Below are positions 47,401-57,950 of a DNA stretch of 64,000 nt, piece by piece. How positions within the stretch are numbered: position 1 is the first letter of the stretch; the number at the start of each line of letters is the position of its first letter. This stretch comes from Cytospora piceicola (taxonomy: Eukaryota; Ascomycota; Sordariomycetes; Diaporthales; Cytosporaceae): contig JALQBC010000060.1 in NCBI GenBank assembly GCA_023375675.1, positions 104,519 through 168,518 on the forward strand, in the 5' to 3' direction. A model generated the notes under the pieces. That model worked only from the letters and a program-made list of their open reading frames with translations. It made no database searches and was not told the DNA's origin. The position numbers were made by a program, and so were the translations under genes.

Positions 47401-48591
47401 CACCAACGCGGTAATCCACTCTAGTGTAGATCCAAGGCTCGGGCCTAGTCCTGTTGTTGCGCGTGTGTCACCCGAAAGCTTAAAGCAAATACCTTCCCCC
47501 AGTGTCTATTATGTGCTGTGTGCTAATGAAGTCGTCCCATTTGTTGTAATTTGGTCTAGCCGAGTCCAGACGGCGCCAAGAGCAATCATCTCAGATTCTT
47601 TGCACAATGCTCCAGATTACCCCTGAGACCAAACAAATCTGTTCGGACTTTCGAATACATGATGCCAAAGGACAAAGAACGCACGGGTCTGACCACGCTT
47701 GCCTGCCTGTTTGGCTGTTTGGCTATCATCATCCATGAAATGTGTGGGGTAGAATTCGACCGACTCGCGATCAATAAGATTCTGATTTCCGAACAAAGGA
47801 CCCAATCGCATCTTCTGACCGTTCCTAATCAGAACCCTGACGGCAGCTAGGAAGACCTTCCCATTCCGCCACCCGGCGTACTACCTGTCGTTCTCCCATC
47901 AGACCGCAAGGAACAAAAGTTTTCACACAATGGGTCTTGAATCAGTCATATAAACCAGGGATCCGGGGAAAGAGGTTCGACTTGGAAGAGGGCGTGGACA
48001 TGTACCAGCGTAGTTCGGTAAGCTAGAGACTCACACAAGGGCACGTGAGAGAGTCCGCCGAGGTCCAGGAACCAAAACAATCCGGAGCTAACAACCACGA
48101 CTTTTCCCCGTCGTGTCCACTTGGGGCCTGCGTCAATGCTTCTCAAGATGATCACCGACTCCACTGTTTCTGCACAGCAGGGATGGCCAATCCAGGAACA
48201 TGGTACCGGGTTCTTGTGCAAAGGGAAACCTTGCGAAGAGTACGAACAAGACATAAATGACCCGGGGAATGGGGGAGACGCTGGCTTCATATACCTGAAC
48301 CACTTCCCTAACAGATCTTGCCTCTGGCGAGCTTCCCTTTCCTCCGATCGATCCCTCTCCTATATGTCCTCCTTCTATTCACCCCATACCCTTTCCGTTC
48401 ATCAGAAACATCCCCCTCTTCTGGTACTGCCGGACAGTGTCATACCTAGCAATACCGCACCCCGCCCCACACAAAGAAACATGCCCCTTTGTTCAGTACT
48501 ACACAGTACTTAAGTAGGTATTCAGACGTCATCATCCCCGTCCACACGACAAGAGAACAAGCAACGAAACACCCAGCCATCGACAACAACC
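44453..48591. other. Gene-poor region upstream of the ankyrin gene
   Basis: 4.1 kb with no gene I can support. It holds the GCAAC array at 46808-46834 and, just before the ankyrin start, a pyrimidine-rich leader. Short frames overlap on both strands. Confidence 0.45.
46808..46834. repeat. GCAAC pentanucleotide array
   Basis: Five tandem GCAAC units, the reverse complement of the array at 10115-10149. Confidence 0.9.
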
Positions 48592-51399
48592 ATGGCGCCC
48601 CGAAGGAAAGAAACCGCCATCGAGCTCTGCGACAAGGCCACGGTGCTGGGCAACACCATCGCCATCCGGATGCTCGAGTATCTCAGCACCGTCAAGAACC
48701 ACGTGCAGGGGTTCGGGGAGCTCGCCACAGAGTTCCTCGACGTGTGCCGGATCCTGTGGGCCATCGAGTCGGGCCTCAGCGACGCCAACCACAAGCACCA
48801 CGCCGGGTTCTCCCCCGAGATGACGGCTGAGATGGAGAGGCACTTCCGCCAGGCCAACGACGACTTCATCGTGCTCAACCAGCTGGTCACGCGCTTCCTC
48901 GACAACGACAAGAAGCACGGCTTCGCCCGCGTCGCCAAGGGCTTCAAGATGATGTTTGCCGACTCGGACGTGCAGAGGATGCGGATCAGCCTGGAGAAGA
49001 CCAGCGAGGCCCTGAGGATGTCCGCCCTGGTCTTCAGGTGGTCGCTCGGCGGCGACGAGGTGGACGCCACCATCGGCATCGGGTACACCGGGCTGGCGGC
49101 CGCCCTCGACCGGCTAAACGGTGCGAACAGGACGGTGTCGAGGGTTGCCCTCCAGCCCCAGCCACCTCCCTCGGGCCTGGCCCCCGTGACGCCCCAGAGA
49201 GCTCCTTCCCACGTGGCGAGGTCACAAACCAGTAGGGTCGACCAGGGACCCGACCTCCCTCCCGCACTGCCGCCATTGACAGCCCTGGATCGCAATTCTA
49301 CGCAGAGCCAGGACTTCATGGGTAACCGCATAACCTCCACGACGACCTTGGAGGATCTGATAGACATGGGAGGTCTGACCGAGCGCGCGCCGTCCAGGTC
49401 GGCTAGGGCAGGCAGCCCTAGCCTGCGGTCGTCCAAGGGACCTGCCCACAGCCTGGTAAGGGAGATCACGCGGTCCAATGCCTCCAGCCCAACAAATATT
49501 GGCAGCCAGGGCAATCTGATCCACGCCGACAATTCATCCACCCACACGGCAGAGACGGAGATGCTGCTAGACGATCTACTGTCGGATATGGACCTCACCG
49601 ACAGGCCGCCACAACAAGTCGCCCGGCTCAAGGCCGACCCGTCCACAGTCCCCCGGTGGACACCGAGGTATAACACGGGGAGCAACAACCCACAGTTCAA
49701 GATCGCCTTGGCGCAGGCGGTGCAGAAGAGAAACCATGGTATCATCGAACAGCTGCTCGACCGTGGTGTCTCACCCGACTCCCTCCAAGAGATCAACCTC
49801 CTCCGGGAGGCCGTAGTGAACCGCGACACCGAGTCTATCCGGCTCCTGCTGCTCTTTGGCGCCGACCCCAACACCTTTGACAAGAACGACTTGACACCCC
49901 TCTTCCAGGCCGCCGAGATGGGCTTCCTCGAGGGCGCCAAGATGCTCGTCAAGTACGGCGCGGACCCCAACCTGAGCGCGGGCAGGGACAAGGACACGCC
50001 GCTCGCGCTGGCCGTCCTCGACGGGCAGGTCGAGCTCACGCAACTGTTCCTCATGTACGGCGGCGACCCGAACCGCATCATGGCCAACGACAACACCGCC
50101 CTGGTCAGGGCCATCGACCGCAAGACGCCCAAGGGGGTCATCGAGCTCCTGCTCAGCTACGGCGGCGACCCCAACGGCAAGAACGGCGAGGGCACGAGCC
50201 CCATGGTCCAGGCCGTCGGCGCCCACAGGCTCGACCTGGCGCAGCTCTTCCTGGACCGGGGCGCGGACCCCAACCTCCCCGGGCCCAAGCACCCGCTCTG
50301 GCCCAGCTGCTACCACCCGTCGTTCCTCGCGCTGCTCCTCGCGCGCGGCGCCGACTGCCGGCTGGCGCCCGGCATCATGGAGTTCGCGACGAGCATCAAC
50401 AACGCCGAGTCGGTGCGGACGCTCCTCGAGGCGGGCGTCGACCCCAACGCCAAGAAGGACGGCGTGTACACGCCCCTGTGCTCGGCCATCCGCGACGACC
50501 GCGCCGACATCGTCTCCCTCCTGCTCGCCAGCGGCGCGGACCCGAACCTGCCGGCGTCGGAGCACCCGTGCTTCAAGTGCGTGACGCACCACCGGGCGCA
50601 CCTCCTGCCGCAGGTCATCGAGGCCGGCGGCGACCCGAGCGAGCCGGCCGGCATCGCCGAGAAGGCCGTCGCGCACGACAACATGGACGCGCTCGTGTAC
50701 CTGCTGGACCGCGGCGTCGACGCCAACGCCCGCTCCGCCGAGGGCTACACCCCGCTGACGACGGCCATCCGCGAGGACCGCGCCGACATGGTCGACCTGC
50801 TCCTCGGGCGGGGCGCCGAGCCGGGGGTCCGGGGCCAGGACTGGCCGCTCTGCATGGCGGTGCGCCGGCCCGCCATCCTCAAGAAGCTGCTGCCGGCCGT
50901 GTCCAACCCCAAGGCCTTCCGCGGCGTCGTCGAGATGGCCGTGTGCGCCAACGAGCCCGAGAGCATCCGGCTGCTCCTGGGCGCCGGCTTCTCGGTCGAG
51001 GACAAGAACGGCGGCGTCTTCTCGCCGCTGACGTCGGCCATCCGCGAGGGCCACAAGGCCATCGTGCGCTACCTCATCGACGAGGCGGGCGCCGACGTCA
51101 ACGCCCCCGGGGAGCACCTCCCCATCATCAAGGCGATCCGGCGCATGCGCGACAACGACACCGAGGTGCTGGAGATGCTGCTGGCCCGGGGCGCCGACAT
51201 CAACCTCATGTACAGGGGGTGGAACGCGGTGCTGCAGGCGGTGGAGAACGGCGACGCCCACGTGCTCAAGGTCCTGGTGGAGAAGGGCAACGGCGTCGAC
51301 CTGGAGCAGAAGGACGAGAACGGGCGGACGGTCATGGACATTGTCAACGAGCGTGGCTGGGACGAGGCCGTCGCCATCATCGCCGGCGGGAGGCGGTAG
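48592..51399 (+). CDS. Ankyrin-repeat protein with helical N-terminal domain
   Basis: Single exon, 935 residues, start in an ideal context (ACCATGG). Residues about 5-160 are all-helical and resemble the Helo-like/fungal N-terminal domains found in front of NACHT or ankyrin parts of fungal signalling proteins. No NACHT ATPase is present. Residues 160-360 are a Ser/Pro-rich linker. From about residue 360 to the end there are about 16 ankyrin repeats, most with a GADPN-type turn and LLL core. Three blocks at about residues 600-690, 690-785 and 785-880 repeat the same ankyrin order with nearly identical SAIRDDRAD/TAIREDRAD/SAIREGHKA segments (period about 92 residues). Partner and role unknown. 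Helo-like homology is by appearance only; the ankyrin call is secure. Confidence 0.88.
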   Translation: MAPRRKETAIELCDKATVLGNTIAIRMLEYLSTVKNHVQGFGELATEFLDVCRILWAIESGLSDANHKHHAGFSPEMTAEMERHFRQANDDFIVLNQLVTRFLDNDKKHGFARVAKGFKMMFADSDVQRMRISLEKTSEALRMSALVFRWSLGGDEVDATIGIGYTGLAAALDRLNGANRTVSRVALQPQPPPSGLAPVTPQRAPSHVARSQTSRVDQGPDLPPALPPLTALDRNSTQSQDFMGNRITSTTTLEDLIDMGGLTERAPSRSARAGSPSLRSSKGPAHSLVREITRSNASSPTNIGSQGNLIHADNSSTHTAETEMLLDDLLSDMDLTDRPPQQVARLKADPSTVPRWTPRYNTGSNNPQFKIALAQAVQKRNHGIIEQLLDRGVSPDSLQEINLLREAVVNRDTESIRLLLLFGADPNTFDKNDLTPLFQAAEMGFLEGAKMLVKYGADPNLSAGRDKDTPLALAVLDGQVELTQLFLMYGGDPNRIMANDNTALVRAIDRKTPKGVIELLLSYGGDPNGKNGEGTSPMVQAVGAHRLDLAQLFLDRGADPNLPGPKHPLWPSCYHPSFLALLLARGADCRLAPGIMEFATSINNAESVRTLLEAGVDPNAKKDGVYTPLCSAIRDDRADIVSLLLASGADPNLPASEHPCFKCVTHHRAHLLPQVIEAGGDPSEPAGIAEKAVAHDNMDALVYLLDRGVDANARSAEGYTPLTTAIREDRADMVDLLLGRGAEPGVRGQDWPLCMAVRRPAILKKLLPAVSNPKAFRGVVEMAVCANEPESIRLLLGAGFSVEDKNGGVFSPLTSAIREGHKAIVRYLIDEAGADVNAPGEHLPIIKAIRRMRDNDTEVLEMLLARGADINLMYRGWNAVLQAVENGDAHVLKVLVEKGNGVDLEQKDENGRTVMDIVNERGWDEAVAIIAGGRR

Positions 51400-52992
51400 G
51401 TGACAGATACCATCTTCGTGCCAAATCCGTTGCGGGCCCAGACGTGCTGACGTTGCTGTTGTGTTCTCTCTCACAGGTTAAGCGTCTTCTCCTCGTTGTC
51501 ATGGGGTGACATCCTGGGCGAAAACGGAAGATCAATGTCGAGGACATCAATGGCGACCATTCAAGAACCGGCCAAAGAGCATTGAAGCAGGTCAAGCATA
51601 ATAGTTAGATAGGATCCCTTTTTTTCTTCTGTGCCAATTGGTTTGAGCGTTACCACGGTACTTATTTTCCCTTTGTCGACGGGCGGCGAGTAGACACAAT
51701 GATACACCCCGGGGCCACCGATGTTGGGAGGGGGAGGGGGGCGTTGGCTGGTGTCAGGATAATCGCGTCACGGGTATTGATCATTTTCCCAGTCCAGATA
51801 CCCAGCCAGGTATCTGACTCTCATTCTTTGTTGAAAATTCTCTTTGAGGCGCTGTTTCAAACGATCTGTAGGGTTTGCGACAAAGTTTTGCACGACTGGG
51901 AAAAGGTTGATCGATGCCGTGGGTTCGGAAGCGTGTATTGGCCTGGGCTGGCCTGGGTAATTGGAAATATTCGAAGAGCTTAAACATAACAAGGATGTGA
52001 TGCCTGATTGAGTAGGTCTTAGTCATATGCAGCAACAATCACGAGCTGTCAAAAGGTTGGGGGCCGTGGCGTTGTTGGTCCGTTTCTCAATTGTGACCTG
52101 TCACTCCACTCACACCACCCACACCACCCACACCATACGTGCCTCCACGATCTGTGCTAATATCAATGCCGAGATCAGCGATCAGTACTGCAGGCACACG
52201 GCGTGGTACAACAGGGCACTATTGGCCCGCTGAAACAGATTTCTTGTAACATACTGAGACACCTCCCCAGCAAAATGATATGTGTCTGTGCCACATAACC
52301 ACGAGAACTCCAACTCTCGATTACCTTTTCTCACGAATACAAGACGTCACCATATATCACAAGGCGAAATTATGTTCTCTTTGACTGCAGCAAACTGCAT
52401 GAGCGTGCAATTAAAATTGTAGTAGCATCCGTGGATGCTAAATCTGTGCTGGGGACTTAGGTTGCCATCGTATAAACATGTGCCTCGTCGTTTTCCGACT
52501 GTGTGCGGGAGATATACATATGTTCCCCCAAGAAAGGAAAAGAATGCAATACCCCCTTCGTTGTGTCTGTCGTAATATGAAAGACAGTTCTCCGCTCGGT
52601 AATAGCGCAGGAATGAGGTGCGGAGTGTGTAAAATGCAAAACGAATAAATCATCAGGCGCAAATGCGAACCGTTTTCCCCTTCAGACCCAGGATATCATC
52701 ACCCAATGAAAATTACACATGGCCTCCAAACGTCTGTAAAAAGTACAGTGAAACCCTCGAACCTGTTTGTTACCCGACGATGACGGTGCGTGCCGTAACC
52801 CAGATCCACTTGCCTGGCCGTGGACACACCTCCGCCGTAATACTGCGCTATGCTGTGACAGTGGGAAAAAGATTGGCTTGATGAGAATAAAGAAAACGAA
52901 AAGGAGACACGAGTCTGAGGTTGCGATATTAAATTGTGTCTAGTAAAGTTGCTGGCCAGCATTGTGTGCCCAAGAAGGGCAGGCACACAGGC
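51400..52992. other. Convergent intergenic region
   Basis: 1.6 kb between the ankyrin gene and the convergent disordered-protein gene. No gene seen. It contains a short tandem CACACCACC repeat near 52100. Confidence 0.5.
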
Positions 52993-55857
52993 TCAACCGT
53001 CATCGCCCCACTGCCCTATCTCAGGCAGTTGCGGTACCACGGCGCCGAACCCCACGGCGCTGATTCTGACTGCCTTCATCCTGTGAGGGGGCTGTGGTTC
53101 AGGTTCCGACTCGTAAAAGCTGGAAGATGACTCCGGTCGTTCCATCAAGTCGACCCTAGACGCGCTGCGTGAGAGCATCTCTGGCTTGCGGTACCCTTGC
53201 GCGGAAGAAGCCCTAGCCGCCGAGGGCATGAAATCAGAGTCCCGCCGCGGGGTGCTCGGTTGCCGCACAGATGTCGTGCGCGAGTTCATCCCCTTTGTTT
53301 CCGCCGCCGAGCCACGGCTGTGAGATGGCCTTGACACCGGAGGAGCAGGGAACTGCTCGGACTCGAAGCGCATGAAGTCGCTCAACTCAGAAATCGGTTC
53401 CGCCTTTTCCAAGGGTCGCACCGGGCTGGTAGCGCGGTCCAGACGCATCGGGACATTCTCCTGTTTCCTAGACTCCGCTCCCGAAGTGCCGTCAGCTCGT
53501 ATCGTCGGGCTTGACCTTCCGGATGGCGGGTTGGGGAAGAGCATCGTTATAGCGTTGTCGTTGCTGGTCGTATCCGAAGGTCGCGGTTTCGTGGGGGGCA
53601 GCGGTTTCGTGGGGGGCGGCTGGAGCCTTCCGGCCTTCACGGTCTTGATGCTCGACAACGACTCCTTCTTCGAAGCTGTCTTATCCTTCACCCGGCCGCG
53701 ATCCAGACCCTTGAATTCAGCACCCTTGTTGCTCTCATGCATGAGCGCCCGTCTAGCTCGCATCGCTGCCAGCAGCAATTCCTCCTGCTTGGTAACGGCC
53801 ATGAACCGCTCGTCTTCAGCTTCGCCGGTGCCGTTGAGGGTGAGAACCGGGCCCTCCTTCCTAGTGGTCGGGTTGTCCTGGGTTCGACTGGCGAAGTCCA
53901 CGCTAGAGGGGCTGATCGGTGGCGTCGGCTGACTAATTCGTGCCGGGTTGTGCTTCTTGGGAGTGGCATGTGGTCTCTCGTCTACGATAATAGGCTCATG
54001 GTGACGATGCCCTGTTGGTACCGCACGGGACTGTAACATAGCGACGTGGCGAACCTCTGGTGTCTGTCGTGCAGCCACCGAGGGACGAGGACGAGAGCTT
54101 TGACTCATGCTTGATTCACAAGTTGACGTGGACACCTGGGAAAGCCGAGATAGTGACCGGGCAGATGATGCTGTAGTAGTTATAGACGGAGTGGCGCTCG
54201 GTTGTGGGCCGTTGGTCGCTGCTGCGCTTGCTAGAGCGCTTGCCAGTGAACTGGTTCGGGGACTTATCGCCGGCTGAGCAGTGCCGGCGGTCTTCATGTC
54301 TTCCGGAATGGCGAGGAAATGACCCTGAGGGTTGAGACTGGGGCGAAATTTGCTCCTAAGCTGTTTCCGTACTGACTCTTGTGAGGTGTTTGATGGTCTC
54401 CGGCTCTCAGGAGGACTAGACGTGCTCTCCATAGAGGCGATGCTTGGGGCTGACATGGCCGTTCTCGGTGGTTCCGGATACTCATCCTCAGAGTCAGAAG
54501 AAAGTGAGAGAACACTAATCGAATTTGGGTCAAAGTCTGTAAAGCTTTGATCTGTCCACTTGGACGCCTTCGAAGTGCGTGTGTGTCTGCTGGACACACT
54601 GCCGGCGTAGTCAGTTGGAGGCGAGGCCAGGGCGGGGTTTGAGGCTGAGAGAGGCATCTCGGAAATAGCGTCAAAGGTAGAGTTTGGCAAGAAGGGGTGA
54701 CGGGACACCGCCGGCGAAGAGGACGAAACATAGTACCTCATTTTAATCGGGTTTGCTGACGATATCGAGCTGTGTCGCGAGTTATGTTGGGAGCCAGCCC
54801 GTGAACCTCGCTCGATGACCTCCTCGCCGAGTGGCGATTCCCCTTCAAAATCCGCCCCATCTGGGGTCATCGTATCGCGAAATGAAGTGTTTTCGTAATG
54901 CTGGTACAGTTGATTCAGTGTTCCAGCGTCCGTGACCCGCTTTTGCAAACTTGCGGTCTCGGATTCCTCCGTGCTGATCGTGCTGTGTCGGGTGCCGAGG
55001 CTCCGGAGGCTCCGCAAGCTCTCTCTGGTGAGTTTCCTCCGAGGCTTCTTCTCCAGTTTCGGCTCAGCTTCCAACGGCGAGACGGCAGGAGACGTGGACA
55101 CGACAGACGGGGTTCGTGTCAGCATGTCAGGACCCAATACCATGCTACGCTTACGGGCGAGCCTCGTCAGCGGGTTTCTGGAAGGTGCGGCAGGCGTAGG
55201 TAGGAGATGTGACATGTCCAGCTTCGCGGGCTTTTTCCTCTCCAGATTTGGGGGCGACGGTGCCGGTCGAGGGTGGTCCATATCCAGGACCTCCAGCGCC
55301 TTGTTTGGTGGACCTTTGGCCATGGCCGAGCTTGATGTCTGCTGCGATATGGACAGCGGTAGCTTCGTCTTGTCGTAGAAGGACGCGATGGTTGAGCTGG
55401 ACCGGCGCCGCCTCACACTTGATGCATCAGTGATAGTGTCCATATTTTGAGTGCGCCCTGCACTGCTTCCATTGAACCCTAGCCCCTTTGGTATTATGTC
55501 AGACTCTTGGTCCCATTGCTTTACGGGGCTCCTGCTGTTGGGTGCGACAGTGCCCTCATCAAGGGTGCTTAACGGCGAGCGTGTTCTGGTAACGGTCCCT
55601 GTTGCTGTCGCTGTCGCTGTCGTTTCCGAGATGGTAACACTGATCCCGCTGACACCCGATGCGGCAGACCGTGTCTCCCAGAGCCTGGACGGATCATGGA
55701 TGCTGGATGTCGGTGATGGGTCGATGTTCAGTTCTGCCGAGCCCAAAAGCTTGTGGGCTTTATTGGTCATAGGCGAGGAAATAGTCTGCACCTCCAAAGT
55801 GGGCTGCCTTGACCGCCGGTGCGGCATAGGGAATTTGAATTTGCTCGTGCCACCCAT
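52993..55857 (-). CDS. Large low-complexity hypothetical protein
   Basis: Single open exon of 954 residues. Strongly Ser/Thr/Pro/Arg-rich over nearly its whole length, with many SP/TP and RxxS sites suited to kinase control. A short helical segment near residue 690 (ERFMAVTKQEELLLAAMRARRALMHE) is the only clearly ordered, possibly coiled-coil part. No signal peptide, membrane helix or known domain. The C-terminus is hydrophobic-aromatic (AVGFGAVVPQLPEIGQW) and could be a docking motif. The long frame without stops and steady codon bias argue for a real gene. Function unknown. The ATG at 55857 is the first in the frame. Confidence 0.8.
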   Translation of the reverse strand: MGGTSKFKFPMPHRRSRQPTLEVQTISSPMTNKAHKLLGSAELNIDPSPTSSIHDPSRLWETRSAASGVSGISVTISETTATATATGTVTRTRSPLSTLDEGTVAPNSRSPVKQWDQESDIIPKGLGFNGSSAGRTQNMDTITDASSVRRRRSSSTIASFYDKTKLPLSISQQTSSSAMAKGPPNKALEVLDMDHPRPAPSPPNLERKKPAKLDMSHLLPTPAAPSRNPLTRLARKRSMVLGPDMLTRTPSVVSTSPAVSPLEAEPKLEKKPRRKLTRESLRSLRSLGTRHSTISTEESETASLQKRVTDAGTLNQLYQHYENTSFRDTMTPDGADFEGESPLGEEVIERGSRAGSQHNSRHSSISSANPIKMRYYVSSSSPAVSRHPFLPNSTFDAISEMPLSASNPALASPPTDYAGSVSSRHTRTSKASKWTDQSFTDFDPNSISVLSLSSDSEDEYPEPPRTAMSAPSIASMESTSSPPESRRPSNTSQESVRKQLRSKFRPSLNPQGHFLAIPEDMKTAGTAQPAISPRTSSLASALASAAATNGPQPSATPSITTTASSARSLSRLSQVSTSTCESSMSQSSRPRPSVAARQTPEVRHVAMLQSRAVPTGHRHHEPIIVDERPHATPKKHNPARISQPTPPISPSSVDFASRTQDNPTTRKEGPVLTLNGTGEAEDERFMAVTKQEELLLAAMRARRALMHESNKGAEFKGLDRGRVKDKTASKKESLSSIKTVKAGRLQPPPTKPLPPTKPRPSDTTSNDNAITMLFPNPPSGRSSPTIRADGTSGAESRKQENVPMRLDRATSPVRPLEKAEPISELSDFMRFESEQFPAPPVSRPSHSRGSAAETKGMNSRTTSVRQPSTPRRDSDFMPSAARASSAQGYRKPEMLSRSASRVDLMERPESSSSFYESEPEPQPPHRMKAVRISAVGFGAVVPQLPEIGQWGDDG

Positions 55858-56692
55858 CGTGAAGACTTGATGCTTTTCAGCCCTAAGAAATCCAGAAGGA
55901 ATTGCCGCCCTGTGCCCGTTTCTTTTATCTCAACCCTATGGCCGGTCGTCCTCGGTCTGTCCTGCAGGTGGATGGTGCGTCCCGGAAATGTTCGGCTGTC
56001 GAAAGAAGGTTGGGGGTCAAAAAGAATTCCACCCTCGAATCCATCTGAGGAATGAGTCCCCAAGTTGATACTTCCCCGAGACCAGAGAACAAGAAGCTTC
56101 CACAAGACAGGAAGACGTAGCTCACGAGCTGGGGGCGATCGATGGCTATATTAAGGGAGTAGATTCCGTACTCATTAAAGCATGCATGGATGTGGACCCA
56201 GGCCCTGGACTGACGATTTGCATGTGCGGATGCGGATGCGGATGCGAGGGTCATCAACGTTAAGTGTTCTTTTCGTTTGCCTTTTTCAGCGGGACTGCAG
56301 AGCTGGTATGAGTGATGTATTGTGCCACTATACAGAGTTTATGCGGCGTAGTCGAAGTGGGAAGAGATCAAGTGGGAACTGATCCAAGTGCGTAGCAAGA
56401 CAGCTCAGGCTTGATGATGCTGATAACGAGAGATGATCTCGGTTGTCCAGGGGCCTTGTCTTGTCGACCTGGTCGCCCTGGTTTCTCTGCTCTTTTTTTC
56501 CCTTTTTTTACCGGGCCTCTGTCAATTAGGTTACACCCGCGAGCTATGTCCCGGACTCCCGCCCCGTGCGTGGAAATTTGAGGGCGAAAAACAACGGGAT
56601 GTAGCAAACAGTGCTAGACACATACACTCTGACCTGACTGACACACAACAGGCCATGACTGACGGGCTGACTGGCTGGCTGACTTTTGTTGC

Positions 56693-56730
56693 GTGTGTCT
56701 GTCTGTCTGTGTGTCTGTCTGCCTGCCTCC
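56693..56730. repeat. GTCT/GTGT microsatellite
   Basis: Tandem GTCT units with GTGT and GCCT variants. Confidence 0.8.
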
Positions 56731-57339
56731 AATAGAAAAGGCCCCTGCACTTCCCTTGAACGAAAAGGCGAGAAAGGCCGAAAGGAGTGGGAAAAATGGA
56801 AAGGTGATTCAGGGTCGTTCAGCGCCGCCCGGCGCCGTGGGGACCAGATTCTAGCCACTCAGTGCCACACCTAGTGGCACTCAATGGCAACTAAGAACCC
56901 TGTCAGGCCTGTATGGGAGCTCCACTGCCGACCACAGGTAATCTCGTGGGGGAAACGAGGTGTGACTAAAGCGGCAGGCCCGGAGAATATCGACAAAAAG
57001 GCAAATTACAATTATCCCACTTTGGAAACAAAAAGGAACGGATTATAAGGGACCTTGGCTATAAATGACGAGGGGAGCCAGTAGGAGCAGATGATGTTGA
57101 CGACAGCAAGGTAGCTGGGTAGCAAGGGGAGATGACCGACCGCGTTGAGGCCGCAAAGAGTTTCAAGGGAGGGGAGAGTCAGAGATGCTTGCTTCCCCTG
57201 TTCTGGGAGGAGGGGTAGGAGTGCGATTTTCAAGGAGGAACCTGGGAAGGATGAATGAGAACCAGACCTCGGGAGGACGGAATGCATCTGCTAACAACAT
57301 CCACGAATTCTTAGCTGCTATGGCCTAGGAATGGGCAGC

Positions 57340-57395
57340 TAAGCTACCTACCTACGTAGGTACCTAACCACCTACGTAGGTACCTAGGCAATCAA
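57340..57395. repeat. CCTACGTAGG/GGTACC palindromic array
   Basis: Two copies of ACCTACGTAGGTACCTA in tandem within 55 bases, with CCTAGG at the end. Confidence 0.75.
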
Positions 57396-57879
57396 TCGCC
57401 TACTATGGGAGGTACCCAAGCATACCAGGCTCAGTTCGGTGTGGTTGACCTTGCGAAAAGGGAAGGTGAGAGCGAACTGGTGTTTACGCGAACCGTACTT
57501 TGGGTACCGGTAGTGAGTGGTATAGCAATATTGACAGGGATCCCTCAGGGGCGGAGCTTCTGGGAAGGGGCTTTCGGGGCCTCTGAGTTCTTCTTAGCGA
57601 AGTTCTTAGCGCCATCTCCGCCCCGGTGTGTGCTGTTTGCTTGCCCGCTATCCCTCGGTGACCGCCCAGCCTGCCAGCCCGCCACTGCCCGCCCAGGCAC
57701 TGCCAGGTGAGCAGGTGAGTGATAAAACTCGGCAGGAGGTTAGCCTCGGGAGCCACCCGTAGCTGCCGTGACGCTGGGCTGCCCTGAGCATCGCGCCTTG
57801 GGCAATGCCACCAGCCCGGAGGAGGAAAGGAGGTGCCGAAGCCCATTATTCAGTCTCCGATTGGATTCCCCTATCGATA

Positions 57880-57950
57880 CCTAAATACCTAGGTACCAAG
57901 GTACACCATATACGAAGCGCCATGCCGTGCATACCTAGGTATATGTGAAC
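57880..57950. repeat. CCTAGG/GGTACC palindromes
   Basis: ATACCTAAATACCTAGGTACCAAGGTAC followed by ATACCTAGGTATAT within 70 bases. Confidence 0.6.

Noticed and set aside
48522..51474. Minus-strand ORFs of 539 and 567 codons over the ankyrin gene
   Set aside because: Mirror frames of a GC-rich repeat gene; low-complexity composition and no domain.
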